NCBI GenBank assembly: GCA_015680905.1
Contig: CM027384.1
Coordinates: 64,859,001 to 64,923,000, forward strand
From: Coptis chinensis
Taxonomy: Eukaryota; Streptophyta; Magnoliopsida; Ranunculales; Ranunculaceae
Length of the DNA stretch: 64,000 nt
Reading direction: 5' to 3'
The translations under genes and the position numbers were made by a program. Numbering within the stretch: the stretch's first letter is position 1; every line of letters begins with the position of its first letter. This document shows positions 22,956 through 33,187 of the stretch, piece after piece. The notes under the pieces were generated by a model that saw only the letters and a program-made list of their open reading frames with translations, was not told the DNA's origin and made no database searches.

Positions 22956-23559
22956 TCTTAGTTCTATTTAGATTTGTTTTTGTTCGTATTATTAGTCTTC
23001 CCAAAGTCCCATTAAACCCACCCACCCTTGTCAGTTCTAACAGTGATTGTTTGGTTCAGAAACATAAAAAAAAAAAATCCCAGAAAAAGCTCGAAAGCAC
23101 GCCTCGCATCCATCCAGGCAAAGTTTGAAGCCCCTACTTTGAAATGCCCGAACTCGAAGTTAGAAGGGAGAGGGACTCGCTATCTATCTAGGCTATTTCG
23201 AAGCGACTACTGCCCTCTTCTAGAGCAGCCCGATTTTCACAGGTCAGTTCAAACTTCTATTTCTTCAAGTTATTCAGTGTTTCTAACTTGTTAAATACAC
23301 TGAACTCGCGTAAACAAGACGCTATTCATAAGTGAAGCAGAGAGGCATTCAGGTACTTCTTTCTTCCACTCCTCGCATCTCCTGTTAGAGGATTTATACT
23401 AGCATATCATGGTCGTTTTGACTGTTGTCATATTTCTTTAATATTGAACTTAACCTTGCATGAGATTAAGGTCAGGTAGAGAAAAAACAATTAACGTAAT
23501 CTATCGTGAACGTCAACACACAACCCTATCTAGTATACCACATACTACACCTGAAATAA
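22956..23559. other. leader between PBS and gag
   Basis: No domain recognised. The open frame 23028-23294 is Lys/Ser-rich at its start and shows no family motif. It is probably untranslated leader of the Athila-like element. Confidence 0.4.
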
Positions 23560-24830
23560 TGGTTGAAGAATGAGAGTCTCCTCTCTCTAACTTTTACAAA
23601 GCCTTGAACGATAGCCTAAAATCTTGCATCGTTCTTGCAGACCCAGTGGGGGATTTCCGAATCCCCCCAAATATATTTAATTTGTTACCAGTTTTTCATG
23701 GGTTAGACCATGAAAAACCTTATCAGCATATGCGTAGGATTGAACAAGTCCTTACCACATTCCATCATCTTTTACGGTTGGTGCAGAACAAATTAAACTG
23801 AGGGTGTTTTCTTTCACCCTAGCCGACAAGGCGGCGTCTTGGTTAACTGCCCAAGCGCCTAATTCTGTGGACTCTTGGGCCAAACTTGTTCAATTGTTTA
23901 TGGAACATTTTTACCCACCATTAAAGATAGATGAAATGCTTTCCAAGATTCATTTTTTTTCGACAGAATCCTCATGAATCCTTTTCAGAGGCTTGGAATC
24001 GTTTCACTGACCTGCTTATAGAGTGTCCACATCATAACCTTGCAAAAGACATGTTAGTTCGTGCCTTTACACCACCATAAAGAGGTCCTAGATATAATGA
24101 ATGGGGGTAGTTTCCTCAGTAAAGGAGCCTCAGAGGCTTATAAGTTTTTAGAAGATCAAACAAAGCATAATAATAACTGGTAGTGACAATATCCCCCGCT
24201 CCGCTAGTTCTTCTTCAACAGTTAAGGCTGTTGGTATGTTTGAGATTAAACCCGATCCTGAGCTTAAAACTTTAATTGAATCTCTCACTAAAAAGGTGAA
24301 AGCTATCTCTGTTTAACAAAAGCTTATCCCCGTTATGAATGTCAACTCTAATCCATGTAATTTCTGTTTGAGTCATGAGCATCCCGACTCCTATTGTCCT
24401 CTCGCCTACGAGTAGCAAACATCACAAATAGATAATGTTTGCTCCATTAATAGCTATCCTATTCCTAACGTCCCTTGGAGACAACATCCCAACTTCAGTT
24501 GGAGAAATAATCAACAAGTTACACCTCCAGGGTATAATAATCAAAATGTTAGGCCAGCAAACAATTACAACCAAGCTCCACCACGACAAGGACAAGGACA
24601 AGGGAATTATAATAATTATAACAATAATAATTATAATACTAATAGAGGTATCATTCCAGTTAATCATAACTATCACAACCCACCTGTTAATAATCAACGT
24701 GACATAGTTCCTGTCACACAACCTGTAACAAACACTCCTCCACAACCGGATCATTTCGACGCCTTTATGCAAACCCAACAACAGATTTTACAGTACATCC
24801 AACTTTCCTTACAGCAGTTAGCCCAAAAGT
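23560..24830 (+). pseudogene. gag: Athila-type gag with zinc knuckle, frameshifted
   Basis: The start contains L-K-S-C-I-V and L-L-P-V-F-H-G-L, which match the Athila gag core (L-L-P-x-F-H-G-L). In shifted frames the core continues with E-Q-I-K-L-R-V-F, A-S-W-L, M-E-H-F-Y-P-P, N-P-H-E-S-F-S-E-A-W and G-G-S-F-L-S-K, all gag landmarks in order. A C-x2-C-x4-H-x4-C zinc knuckle lies at 24356-24397. A Gln/Asn-rich low-complexity stretch follows near 24560-24700. At least two frameshifts (near 23780 and 23965) and several stops inactivate it. Confidence 0.8.
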
Positions 24831-24847
24831 AAGTACAACCCAAAGGT

Positions 24848-25809
24848 GTGTTTCCAGGTCAAGCGATACCTAATCCTAAAACAACAAACACATCCTTTGA
24901 AGTAAACAGTAATACTAGTAATGAAAATGGAAATGTAGGTGAGCTAAAGGCCATCACCACTCTCCGTTCTGGTAGAGTGGTTGATAATGTCGTAACTATG
25001 CCTGTAGTTACCCCACCAGTCGTCCCTACACCGGATATTGTACTAGATATCAAAGTAATAACTAAAGATCCTACCCCAGTAGAGATACCAGTTAAACCAC
25101 AACCTAAGAAACAAAAAGCCAAAGTTAGACATCCTATTGATCCATATGCTAAATATAGAGAGAAACCACCGTTTCCTCAGAGATTAGCCATGTTAACCAA
25201 GGATACAAATTTCGATGAGATTAGGGAGGTTTTCAAAAATCTAACGATAAACCTACCCTTTCTTGAAGTGATTAAAAAGTTACCTCGCCATGATAAGTTT
25301 CTTAAAGAGTTATGCACTACCAGGCGTAAACAAATATTCCTAAAGTCGCCTCTTTAACTGAACAATTTCCAACTTTAACCGAACATAATGGAATCGTTAA
25401 GTACAAAGACCCTGGTTGTCCTACTGTACAATGCACCTTAGGAGATTCCCACACGACGACTGCGCTATTAGACCTCGGGGTGAGCGTTAACTTACTCCCT
25501 TATTATTTATATAAACAAATAGGTCTACCGGATATGCAACCTACTAAAATGACATTGCAATTAGCTGATCGGTCTATTAAGTATCCTAAGGGTGTGGTTG
25601 AAAACGTGCTTGTTAAGGTTCAAGATTTCTACTATCCTGCTGATTTCGTTATCCTCGACACAGAAGTCGCCAACGATTCTGTTCCTATCATTTTAGGGCA
25701 TCCCTTCTTGGCTACTGCCAACGTGCTCATAAACTGCCGCAATGGTTCGTTGTCCTTGTCCTTTGGTCATCTTTCTATTGAGGTAAATATTTTTAAAACG
25801 ATGAAATAG
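24848..25809 (+). pseudogene. Athila-type gag-protease linker and retropepsin domain
   Basis: The frame from 24848 contains T-L-R-S-G-R, then P-F-P-Q-R, N-L-P-F-L-E-V-I and P-R-H-D-K-F-L-K-E-L-C-T, the block before protease in Athila polyproteins. It stops at 25355-25357. In the next frame, protease shows the active-site D-L-G-V-S (Asp codon at 25471-25473), V-N-L-L-P, A-D-F-V-I-L-D and I-I-L-G-H-P-F-L, ending with TAG at 25807-25809. Athila proteases use D-L-G in place of D-T/S-G. A frameshift separates the two halves. Confidence 0.85.
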
Positions 25810-26604
25810 TTCCCAAATACGACTATTGATGGAGAGGTTAGCATGATCGAGAGCTTAGCTCAAGATTATTCAGACAACACGTTTCCTGATAATCAGATGC
25901 ACTAATTTCTAACCTTCGGAAGTTCCAACATTGACGCCATGACAGAAGAAGTATTTTTTACCCACTATCCCAGTGATTCTTCTAACCCACCTGTTGAAGA
26001 ATGTCTTGTATATCTAAAAACTTCTGATGATATAGACCTGCGAGCTCTAGCTGAGCACCATTCACTCACCTCACATTCCTCTGTAATGCATTCACATTCC
26101 ATCAATGTTCCCTGCCCTCCACCTTTTCAAAGGAACCTTGAGTTTGCACTTGACCCTCTTGTTTCTCCTGTGCTTCATGATTTTCTCAATTCTCCTAATA
26201 CAAAATTACTATCTACAAAGCCACCAGATATTTTTATTTTCAGTTGTGTGATTATACCAACCCACCCCACCAATGCATGTTGTGATAAACCCACTCTCTC
26301 AATTCTTCCATTTCTTACTTCTACAATTCATCCATATCCACCATATCTTTCACAACCACCCATTTTCTCACAATCATTCACTTGCCTACCCTTTCGTTAG
26401 AAAAACAAGAAAACTTTGCAAGCTAGGTTAGATTCTACATTCATCAGTATTCTCTCTTATTCCATTATGCCACGTCATGGGAAATTATGGTGCTTGATGG
26501 TGTTTGGATATATTTTCTGTGATAATTATTTATGGAACGATCCACAACTATTTCGGCTGTTGATATATGGTAAGTTGCATGTTCATTATATACATATGTT
26601 TTAG
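25810..26604 (+). pseudogene. post-protease region; pol core missing
   Basis: The frame 25939-26400 is Pro/Ser/His-rich, like the linker that precedes reverse transcriptase in Athila, but no RT follows. A short stretch near 26510-26560 (L-W-N-D-P-Q-L-F-R) weakly recalls the integrase start 'W-D-D/E-P-Y-L-x-R'. If real, a deletion removed RT and RNase H. No RT box is visible anywhere between 25.8 and 30.5 kb. Confidence 0.45.
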
Positions 26605-27835
26605 ATAAAGTCTTGAGTATCGGACTATAAAAGACTCATTTTCTTCTTTGGTGTACTCTATGCCAATCATACATTGATAAGTGCATCATTCAGGTAATCG
26701 AGCCCTCCCTATGGAGTGTGTGGTTGTAAGTACTAGATCCTAAGTCCATGTTTAACGTAATTCATGCTTTCCACTTTCGCATGTTTTCTCGATTTTTGAG
26801 TCATGTTTATCTATGGAGTGACTTACATCTTTACTGCTTATTGTATTCCTTATATTAATCCGTATTCATAAAAAATAAAAATAAAAAAAATATTAAAACC
26901 ATAAAAATAGTAATTTAGGAAGTCTCGGGAATCTGACTTTAAAATACCCACGTTTAAAATAAATTTTCTAAACTTTGTTCTATAAAATTTGTTTGGGAGT
27001 GGGGTGTTGTTCTTCCTCATCTCATGGCCCTTCCTCATCTCATGGCGAGTAGTGTAGTTGTTTTGGATTTAGGAAGTTTCCCTATTTTCGTAGAAGTTTA
27101 TTCCGAGTTGTTTAGTTTATTAATTAGATTTGAATTATGTATTTGTTTTTGAATATTTGATCCTTAGTTGAATTTGTAATCTAATTTGGTTTTTGTCTAA
27201 GCATGTGATGATTTTTGCATAAATCCCACCTTCCCAAATTGTTGGGGGTGGTATTATTGTTTTTCGCATTGTTTTTATCTTGTCCACCATTTTAGAAGTT
27301 AAATCTTGCAAATCGTGGAAATACGAGTTGTTGGGAATGTTGCCGATATGGGTGTGGCTAAGATTAGATATTGTTGTAGAAGAGAATTTCAATGAATAGA
27401 ATTAGAAAGATGCTATTTTGAAATAAACCAAAAAGCTATTGGTTTATATTCGGAATATGCACCTAACTTGTTTCTGTTTTGGTTTTAGAATATTTTGTTT
27501 CCGGCAATTGCTTTAAATTTTTTTTGGTAACTTGTTGATTCGTTTTAGAAACTAAAACCATATATATATTTGATTCATTCTACACTCACAACCCACACAT
27601 CTCACTTACATCTCTCACCTTAAACCTCTAAATTTTTCCTTTTGTTTTTCACTCCTCACTTTTCTCTTAGTTTTTCACTACAGAGCACTCAAGATATACG
27701 GAGCGCACCCCGCACCCACAACAAGCAAAATCCGAGCGCGCCACGTGCTGAAGTGCCTAGAACTTAAGCAATGCAAGAAGCGCAAACCTTCACAAAGCCA
27801 ATTCCGAAGGAGCATTCGGCGACCCGCCCCCCCCC
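26605..27835. other. non-coding part of the Athila-like element
   Basis: AT-rich with a small direct duplication (cttcctcatctcatgg twice near 27012-27045) and a G-rich polypurine-like run near 26991-27007. A stretch near 27690-27835 is GC-rich with an eight- to nine-base C run just before the next open frame. No gene recognised. Confidence 0.4.
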
Positions 27836-28822
27836 ATGCAGCCACTTAAATTTCTGATTTTTTGTGAGTTTTTCCAGGGTTATTTGCATAACTTCTTGAG
27901 TGTATTTGTGATGATGACACCGCCTCGTATCATACCGGAGCAGTCTTTTGAAGATTTGTTCCAAAGCAACACCTATGGTGCTTGGTTTCGCGAGGTGATC
28001 ATACACGTACGCTGGGAACCGCTAATGGTAAGACCTGATGAACTTTATTCTCTTGCACTTACATCTTGTTTTTATGATAATTGTAAGTTCTTTGATAGAC
28101 CGGATGGAGAACAAGTGTTCTCCATCACCATTGAGGATAAACCAATGGAAATTACCAGGTTCTTGCTAGCATTTGTTCTTGGACTTGCTATGCCCGCTAA
28201 AATACAAGACTCATGGGCCTATTTGGTCGATAATATGTACCTTTATAACTATGAGAATTTGCATGAGCATTATGGGGTAGGAATCTTTAGGATAGAGGAC
28301 CAAGGGGAATATAACGTCGCCCTTGGAAGCCTGTCCATGAACGTTATATTTTGGATCATGCTAAACATTAGAGGGGAATGACGTTATTCTTCTGCGAATA
28401 ATGAAACTTGTGATATTTTCCTTGCTTTAGCTGGGGGACGTATACTCTATGATATTCCCCAGACCCTAATGTCTAGTTTAGCACGAGCCCATAGCATGAG
28501 GCATAAGTACCTTCTTATGCCTGTTTTAGTTTGCCTTATTATGCTATATTTCTTCCCTGTTTTTTGTACCCGCTTCACGGATTGGGTTGGGGTCGACATT
28601 GTGAGACCCACCAAATGTATTATTTGATCTTTCTGTGCAATGACTTGGCAAGGGTGGGGGATACAACCTCATCAGGTTGCACCTTACACCCCATCCGACC
28701 AAGTGGCACTTAATAGGTTAGTGATCGTAGATGATAAATGGCGTGAGGCCTGGCAAATCATCATGGCGTGGCAGGATGAGAAGGAACCTCATTTCTTTAT
28801 AGAAGAGGTTGGCAATGCCTAA
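27836..28822 (+). pseudogene. unassigned 3' open frame of the Athila-like element (ORF1/env-position protein)
   Basis: A single reading frame runs the full length, with TGA stops at 28379-28381 and near 28626 and a TAA at 28820-28822. The likely start is ATG at 27910-27915 (M-M-T-P-P-R). Visible features are an N-terminal D-E-L-Y-S-L-A part, D-K-P-M-E-I-T-R-F-L-L-A-F and a hydrophobic segment (about 28515-28560) that could be a membrane span. W-R-E-A-W-Q-I-I-M-A-W is near the end. Position (after protease, before PPT) is that of the extra or envelope-like gene of Athila, but I cannot match it to a named family. It is about 300 residues long if both TGA codons are ignored. Function unknown. 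Confidence 0.5.
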
Positions 28823-30545
28823 ATGCTGGATAAGAGATAAGTTTTTATTTTCGTTCATGTCTGCTTATGTCCCAAGCAATTTACTCTTGGTAACCCCATA
28901 ATGGGTGGAACTCATATAGAGTTGTATCTATTTTTATTTATCTACATTAGTATGTTTTAACTTTGTTTTGCAGATGTTCCAAAATTTCACGCGTTTCCAT
29001 GATATTTTTCTACCCTTTTTATTTTAATATTTTGAGGACGAAGCATGATTTTTTGTTTGGGGGTGGCATAGAAACACGCGTAATTTAAGGCATCTGTTAG
29101 GATATAGATAGTATAATATGCACTTGTTTTCTAGTAAAAAAATCAAAAATTCAAAAATATAAATAAAAAGTTTATGCTATACACTTAGGAATATTGGTAT
29201 TATTTTCTTTCTATGCTCTTAATAATCTAGAAGTTTCACGTTAGCTTTTGCATTAGAATAGTTTTTAGAAACTTAGGTTAATATGTAGGTAATAATCTTT
29301 GCATCTTTCTATAAATATATTGCATGAGTACTTATTCTACAAATCTAGTGAGAATATAGCCTAAAGCCTTATATGAGTGAAATATTTGAGAAATGATACA
29401 AGGGAGAAGTAAATTCCGAATAGATAAATCACACGTCCACTTGCTTGATCACTATACCATATCCTAAGCGAGAATTTAGGCCCTCTTTGGATCGATATAG
29501 CCAGAAATTCAAACCTTATGAAATCATTTTTCCGTAAGTCGCCTCTTTGAGCCTTTCATTAGCCTTTCATAACCCGCAAATCTTTTACCATTTACAAAAC
29601 AAATAAAAATAAAAATCAACCTACCCATTCTTTGAATGAGTCTGAGAATAGAGATGAAGAATAGAAAAGAAAAAGACCTTTGAAATCAAGAATTTGTAGT
29701 TGCTTTAAATAAGAAAAGAAAGTTCCATCCAAATAAAATAAATAAATAAATAAATAAAGAGTTAGAACTCCAAAAATAGAATCAAAGGAGTCAAAAGCCA
29801 AAGAAAAAGAAAAAAAAATGGCTAAGGATGGAAACAAAGTGTAGAAGCAAAGTAAAGAACAAAGTTTTCTCTAGTTACATAATATGAAGACTCTATTATC
29901 TTAGACTAGTTCTTTTTTAATATCCATTTCCTTCATTCTTAAAACCATCACCTAATCCCCACAACACCTAATAAAAACCTCTAGCTCAATTAGGAATAGG
30001 TTAGTGTGATAGTAAGTGGCAGATGTGTTTGATCGACTTCGGCTTCCTTTTGTGTCATTGAGATTGTAAGGTAAAGTGTGCCCACTTGGACACTCGGAGT
30101 AGCTAAAACTTGAGCGGAAAAATCAGAGTGTTTTTGTCTTGACATTTATGTGAGGACCTACTTAAGGACGCTATTCCAAAGTTTCAGAAACGGACCTGTT
30201 AGTGCATTTCATAGTATTGCTCATTGTATATATGTTTATTCGTAGATGATTGATTATGATGCATATATTAGCTTAGGTTTCAACTTGATTATTCTGTATT
30301 CATTGCTAGTGAGATGGATAGATATTGAGAATAAATAAGGAAACAATAGTTTTATTTCTTAGTCGTTGTAGTATAGATGAAGTTTGTGAGTACCTTCACT
30401 GGAAAACTCTCACGAGGGCCTTGTTACATATGGTCAATGCAATCGCACTCGGCGAAACGAGATTAGTTAGAACTCCATTTTTGGTCACTTATTCTAATTT
30501 CTCATATTTGCTTGAGGACAAGCAAAATGTTGTTTGGGGGTGGTT
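28823..30545. other. 3' non-coding region of the Athila-like element
   Basis: Contains a polypurine-like motif at 29056-29066 preceded by 'gaggacgaagcatga', an AAAT microsatellite at 29734-29757, and A-rich runs. No gene recognised. The frame 30325-30573 crosses into the LTR and is not supported. Confidence 0.5.
30533..30545 (+). promoter_or_regulatory. polypurine tract of the Athila-like element
   Basis: The run 'tttgggggtggtt' is preceded by 'gaggacaagcaaaatg' and followed immediately by the LTR start TGATAAG. This is the usual 3' end of plant Ty3/gypsy elements. Confidence 0.8.
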
Positions 30546-31046
30546 TGATAAGACCAGGAATGGGTTTGATTAGTTCACCATGAGAATGAGTTTGATTGCT
30601 TCACATGCTAGTTGTTAGTTTGTAGAGATTACCATGAACAATTAGGGATTATAAAGACCCAATTGCTATGCGAAAGCATTGCAATTCGGATTATGACAAT
30701 TCCTCGCTAGTTGATTAAGTCGAATTAAGGTGGAATCAAATCCCCCTAATTCCTCCTCATATTGTCAATTTAGTATTTTCGTAGTTTAAATTATCGTATC
30801 TTGATTAGTTGAATTACCATCGTAGTATAATTTTCATCATTACTCTCATTGACTTTGATAGATTAATTATCATAGTTAACATGAATTCTAAAGAACTAGG
30901 TGTGGAATGAATTCTCTACTCCACTTATTGCAATAGCATCGAGAGTGTAGAACTTTGATATACATAATAGAAAATAGTTTTAGTTTTACTTACGTTTGAG
31001 TTTCATCACTTATTCGTAGGTAAAACTATCGTTTTACATTTTATCA
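30546..31046 (+). repeat. 3' LTR of the Athila-like element (501 bp, internally deleted)
   Basis: Starts TGATAAGACC and ends TTTTATCA. After about 18-25 bases it joins sequence matching position 22462 of the 5' LTR, so roughly 1 kb present in the 5' LTR is missing. The last 480 bases align throughout. Confidence 0.85.
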
Positions 31047-32715
31047 AACCCCTACATCAACAACAAGCTCCTTCAAATTCATCTTCTTTAAAGGAGATCG
31101 GCCTGAAGAAGTACGACCTTCTCCAGCACTAGGTCGTTCCTCGAACTCAGTTCGGGACCTCTTCGCCCCCTCAGGCTCAGCCACCTCAGAGCGCCTTTTC
31201 AGCTGAGGCCTCCGGAAAGAAGCATCAGCACTCCCCCCAGCACTCCCACCAGTACTACGACCAGCTCGGTCACCATCACCTCCCTTAGAACGCCTAGGAG
31301 CAAAACGGCTATCAGCAGCTCCTCCAGCCGTTCTTACTCTAGAAACAGGTCATACCTTCTGGCTCTCCCTCTCCATCTTCTTATCCGAGCTAGAATCAGA
31401 GATATCAAGAACAAGCTTTCGATCCCTCTTCTTCTGCTCAGCTTTCTTCTTGTTGATCTTCGCACCACCCCGTCTCTTACAGTAATGCGCAACCTCCCCC
31501 AACAACAAAGCCTTCTCTTCCCAGCTTAGCTTCGCAAACTCCTCAATAGCCCCCGAAGATGTACGATTCCGAATTGTAACCTCTGCAAAACAAACAAATA
31601 TCAGAACGTAGTCACATCAATCCAATACAAACGACCTACACATATAAATGACCTACACATCAAACCAACATAAACGACCTACCAACAGTCTTCGCACTGC
31701 GATTCTCCACCACATACCCAGGAGGACAATAGCTCCCTACAATCAACAAAGGCCTACGCCACCACTCCTCCTTACTCACACCAACAATCAACGGTGATTT
31801 ACCCTTCATCACTTGAAAACCAAAATTCAAAGTAGATGATATTTTCACAGTGAAATGCTCCAGAACGTCAGACAAACAGATATTATAACCTCTGAGTCTC
31901 AACAAATCCAGCACGTGAAAAATCATCTAACTATTTCCCACAAATTGCAAGGGTGACTTACCACAAAAGTTCAGAATGTCCAAAGTCAGACGTGAGAACG
32001 GCAGCCTTAACCCCGCCTTCAGTTGACCATACATAATTACAACACCATCTCGTGGCACATAATCATAACCAAATACGTCTGGCTCACCATTCAAGTCGTA
32101 TATCACCAGATTGGGGCAATCAATCCCAAACTCCCTCCTCAAATCCCCAAAGTTATCCCACACCGACTTAGGCACAGCCACGTCAGTCATCGTCTCCACT
32201 GAGGAGGACGATGACGTCTCACCTCCACTACGTGCCCTAACTTCAACATTTTCTTCACTTACAGTTCTCTCTCTCTCCACTGATCAATCTCCACTTCCCC
32301 GCTCAAGTTATCGCTAGTGATCGACATTATAAAAACAAAATAAACAAAAAGATCAAATTTTTCAAATTCAAAAGACGCACCTAATACCAAAGGTTGGAAA
32401 AGTTTTTTCTTTTCTTTCTTTCTTTCTTTTGCTCTGCTTTTTCCTAGATTGGAAAAATGAAGAAGTGAAACACCTTAACATGCCAAAACCCCTCAGCTGC
32501 AAAAGCCTTGAGAAAATATAAAACATTTCGTCTTCCCACACAACACAATCATAACTCGCCCACAAACCACCGTGATTTTGGGCCCACGAATCCAGCCTAA
32601 CAGTTCCCGCACATTTTTCAAAACCCAATTAAACCAACCAGCTATCCGACATGTGTTGTAAAGCTTTATTTTACCTTTCTGTTTTTTTCCACCACAGCTA
32701 TCCAAAGAATGGACA

Positions 32716-32730
32716 AAATAAAGGGGGATG
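32716..32730 (+). promoter_or_regulatory. polypurine tract of the Tat element
   Basis: The run 'aaaataaagggggat' ends next to the TGTAAGTACC start of the 3' LTR, where plus-strand priming would occur. Confidence 0.75.
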
Positions 32731-33182
32731 TGTAAGTACCATCCGTTCTACACTACAGTACACGTGTCCACACACCAAGTCGTACTCTATCAGCTCGTAC
32801 CAATCCATCAAAGCATACCAACGACCCAAACCCAGGTCATCCCAAGCATCAGTTACAACCATTTATGGAAGCAAATCAACTAGCGCAATCCTAAAACTCA
32901 GTCAACGCAACAATCAAGGAGACATTTACTTTGTAATATCAGAGTAATGGCAAATAATCAAGATAGCACACAAGATGGATCTACACTTCATAAGAGCCTG
33001 GAGCAAATAAGGAAAGTCAACTCAAACATCTATAAGTAGAGAGAGATGAACTACGTAAGGCTTGATTCAAGTTTACCCCGAGAAACTTAATACGTAGGCA
33101 ACTCTTATCCCAAGAAGAGTGCAGCCATTCCCTATCAAACAGAACATCAGGTCGTTCACCACAAGAACACCAAACCTCTACA
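32731..33182 (+). repeat. 3' LTR of the Tat element (about 452 bp)
   Basis: Begins TGTAAGTACC, follows the polypurine tract, and shares its first 335 bases with 13507-13842. The end at CTCTACA is chosen because it pairs with TGTA at the start and because the next five bases (atagt) nearly match the left flank (atggt). The 5' copy is truncated, so the last 118 bases have no internal comparison. Confidence 0.7.
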
Positions 33183-33187
33183 ATAGT

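Larger units (their letters stand above)
21414..31046 (+). mobile_element. non-autonomous Athila-like Ty3/gypsy element nested in the Tat element
   Basis: Bounded by a perfect target duplication AACCC (21409-21413 and 31047-31051). The LTRs start TGATAAG and end TTTTATCA. Inside are a decayed primer-binding site, gag with a zinc knuckle, a protease domain, a short post-protease region, a separate 3' open frame and two or three polypurine-like tracts. No reverse transcriptase, RNase H or integrase core is present, so it would depend on other copies. The 9.6-kb element lies in the same orientation as Tat pol and splits the antisense gene. Confidence 0.88.
20432..32280 (-). pseudogene. antisense gene of the Tat element (PF04195-type 'putative gypsy type transposon'), split by the Athila insertion
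   Basis: The minus-strand coding starts at 32280 (M-E-R-E-R) with a Ser/Glu-rich leader. A globular part follows, with F-G-I-D-C-P-N-L, P-R-D-G-V-V-I-M-Y, G-L-R-L-P-F and W-W-R-R-P-L-L-I-V-G, as in the PF04195 family that Tat/Grande elements carry in antisense. An in-frame stop lies at 31927-31929. A GT-AG intron spans about 31583-31682, and a Lys/Arg- and Ser-rich region with one stop follows. At 31051 the Athila-like element interrupts it. Coding resumes at 21413, has a second intron (about 21029-21104), then a coiled coil (21028-20846) and an acidic tail ending at 20432. With the insertion and one copy of AACCC left out, the frame is continuous. The function of these antisense products is not known. 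Confidence 0.8.
13507..33182 (+). mobile_element. Tat-lineage Ty3/gypsy retrotransposon, nested and decayed
   Basis: The 5' LTR fragment (13507-13842) and 3' LTR (32731-33182) share their first 335 bases with about 25 differences by my count. The flanks atggt (13502-13506) and atagt (33183-33187) match at four of five bases. Between them lie pol fragments with RT, RNase H, a second (archaeal-type) RNase H and the integrase end, then an antisense PF04195-type gene and a polypurine tract. The second RNase H and the antisense gene are diagnostic of Tat elements such as Grande and Retand. It was later invaded by an LTR at 15561-19025 and an Athila-like element at 21414-31046, and it lost the 5' LTR end, PBS, gag and protease. 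Confidence 0.85.

Noticed and set aside
24422-24781. 119-residue minus-strand frame with an Ile/Ser-rich hydrophobic run
   Set aside because: Opposite strand of the Asn-rich part of Athila gag. It is a shadow of low-complexity DNA.
29465-29490. 'ttaggccctctttgga' as a Tourist/PIF terminus
   Set aside because: No matching right end or second TTA was found.
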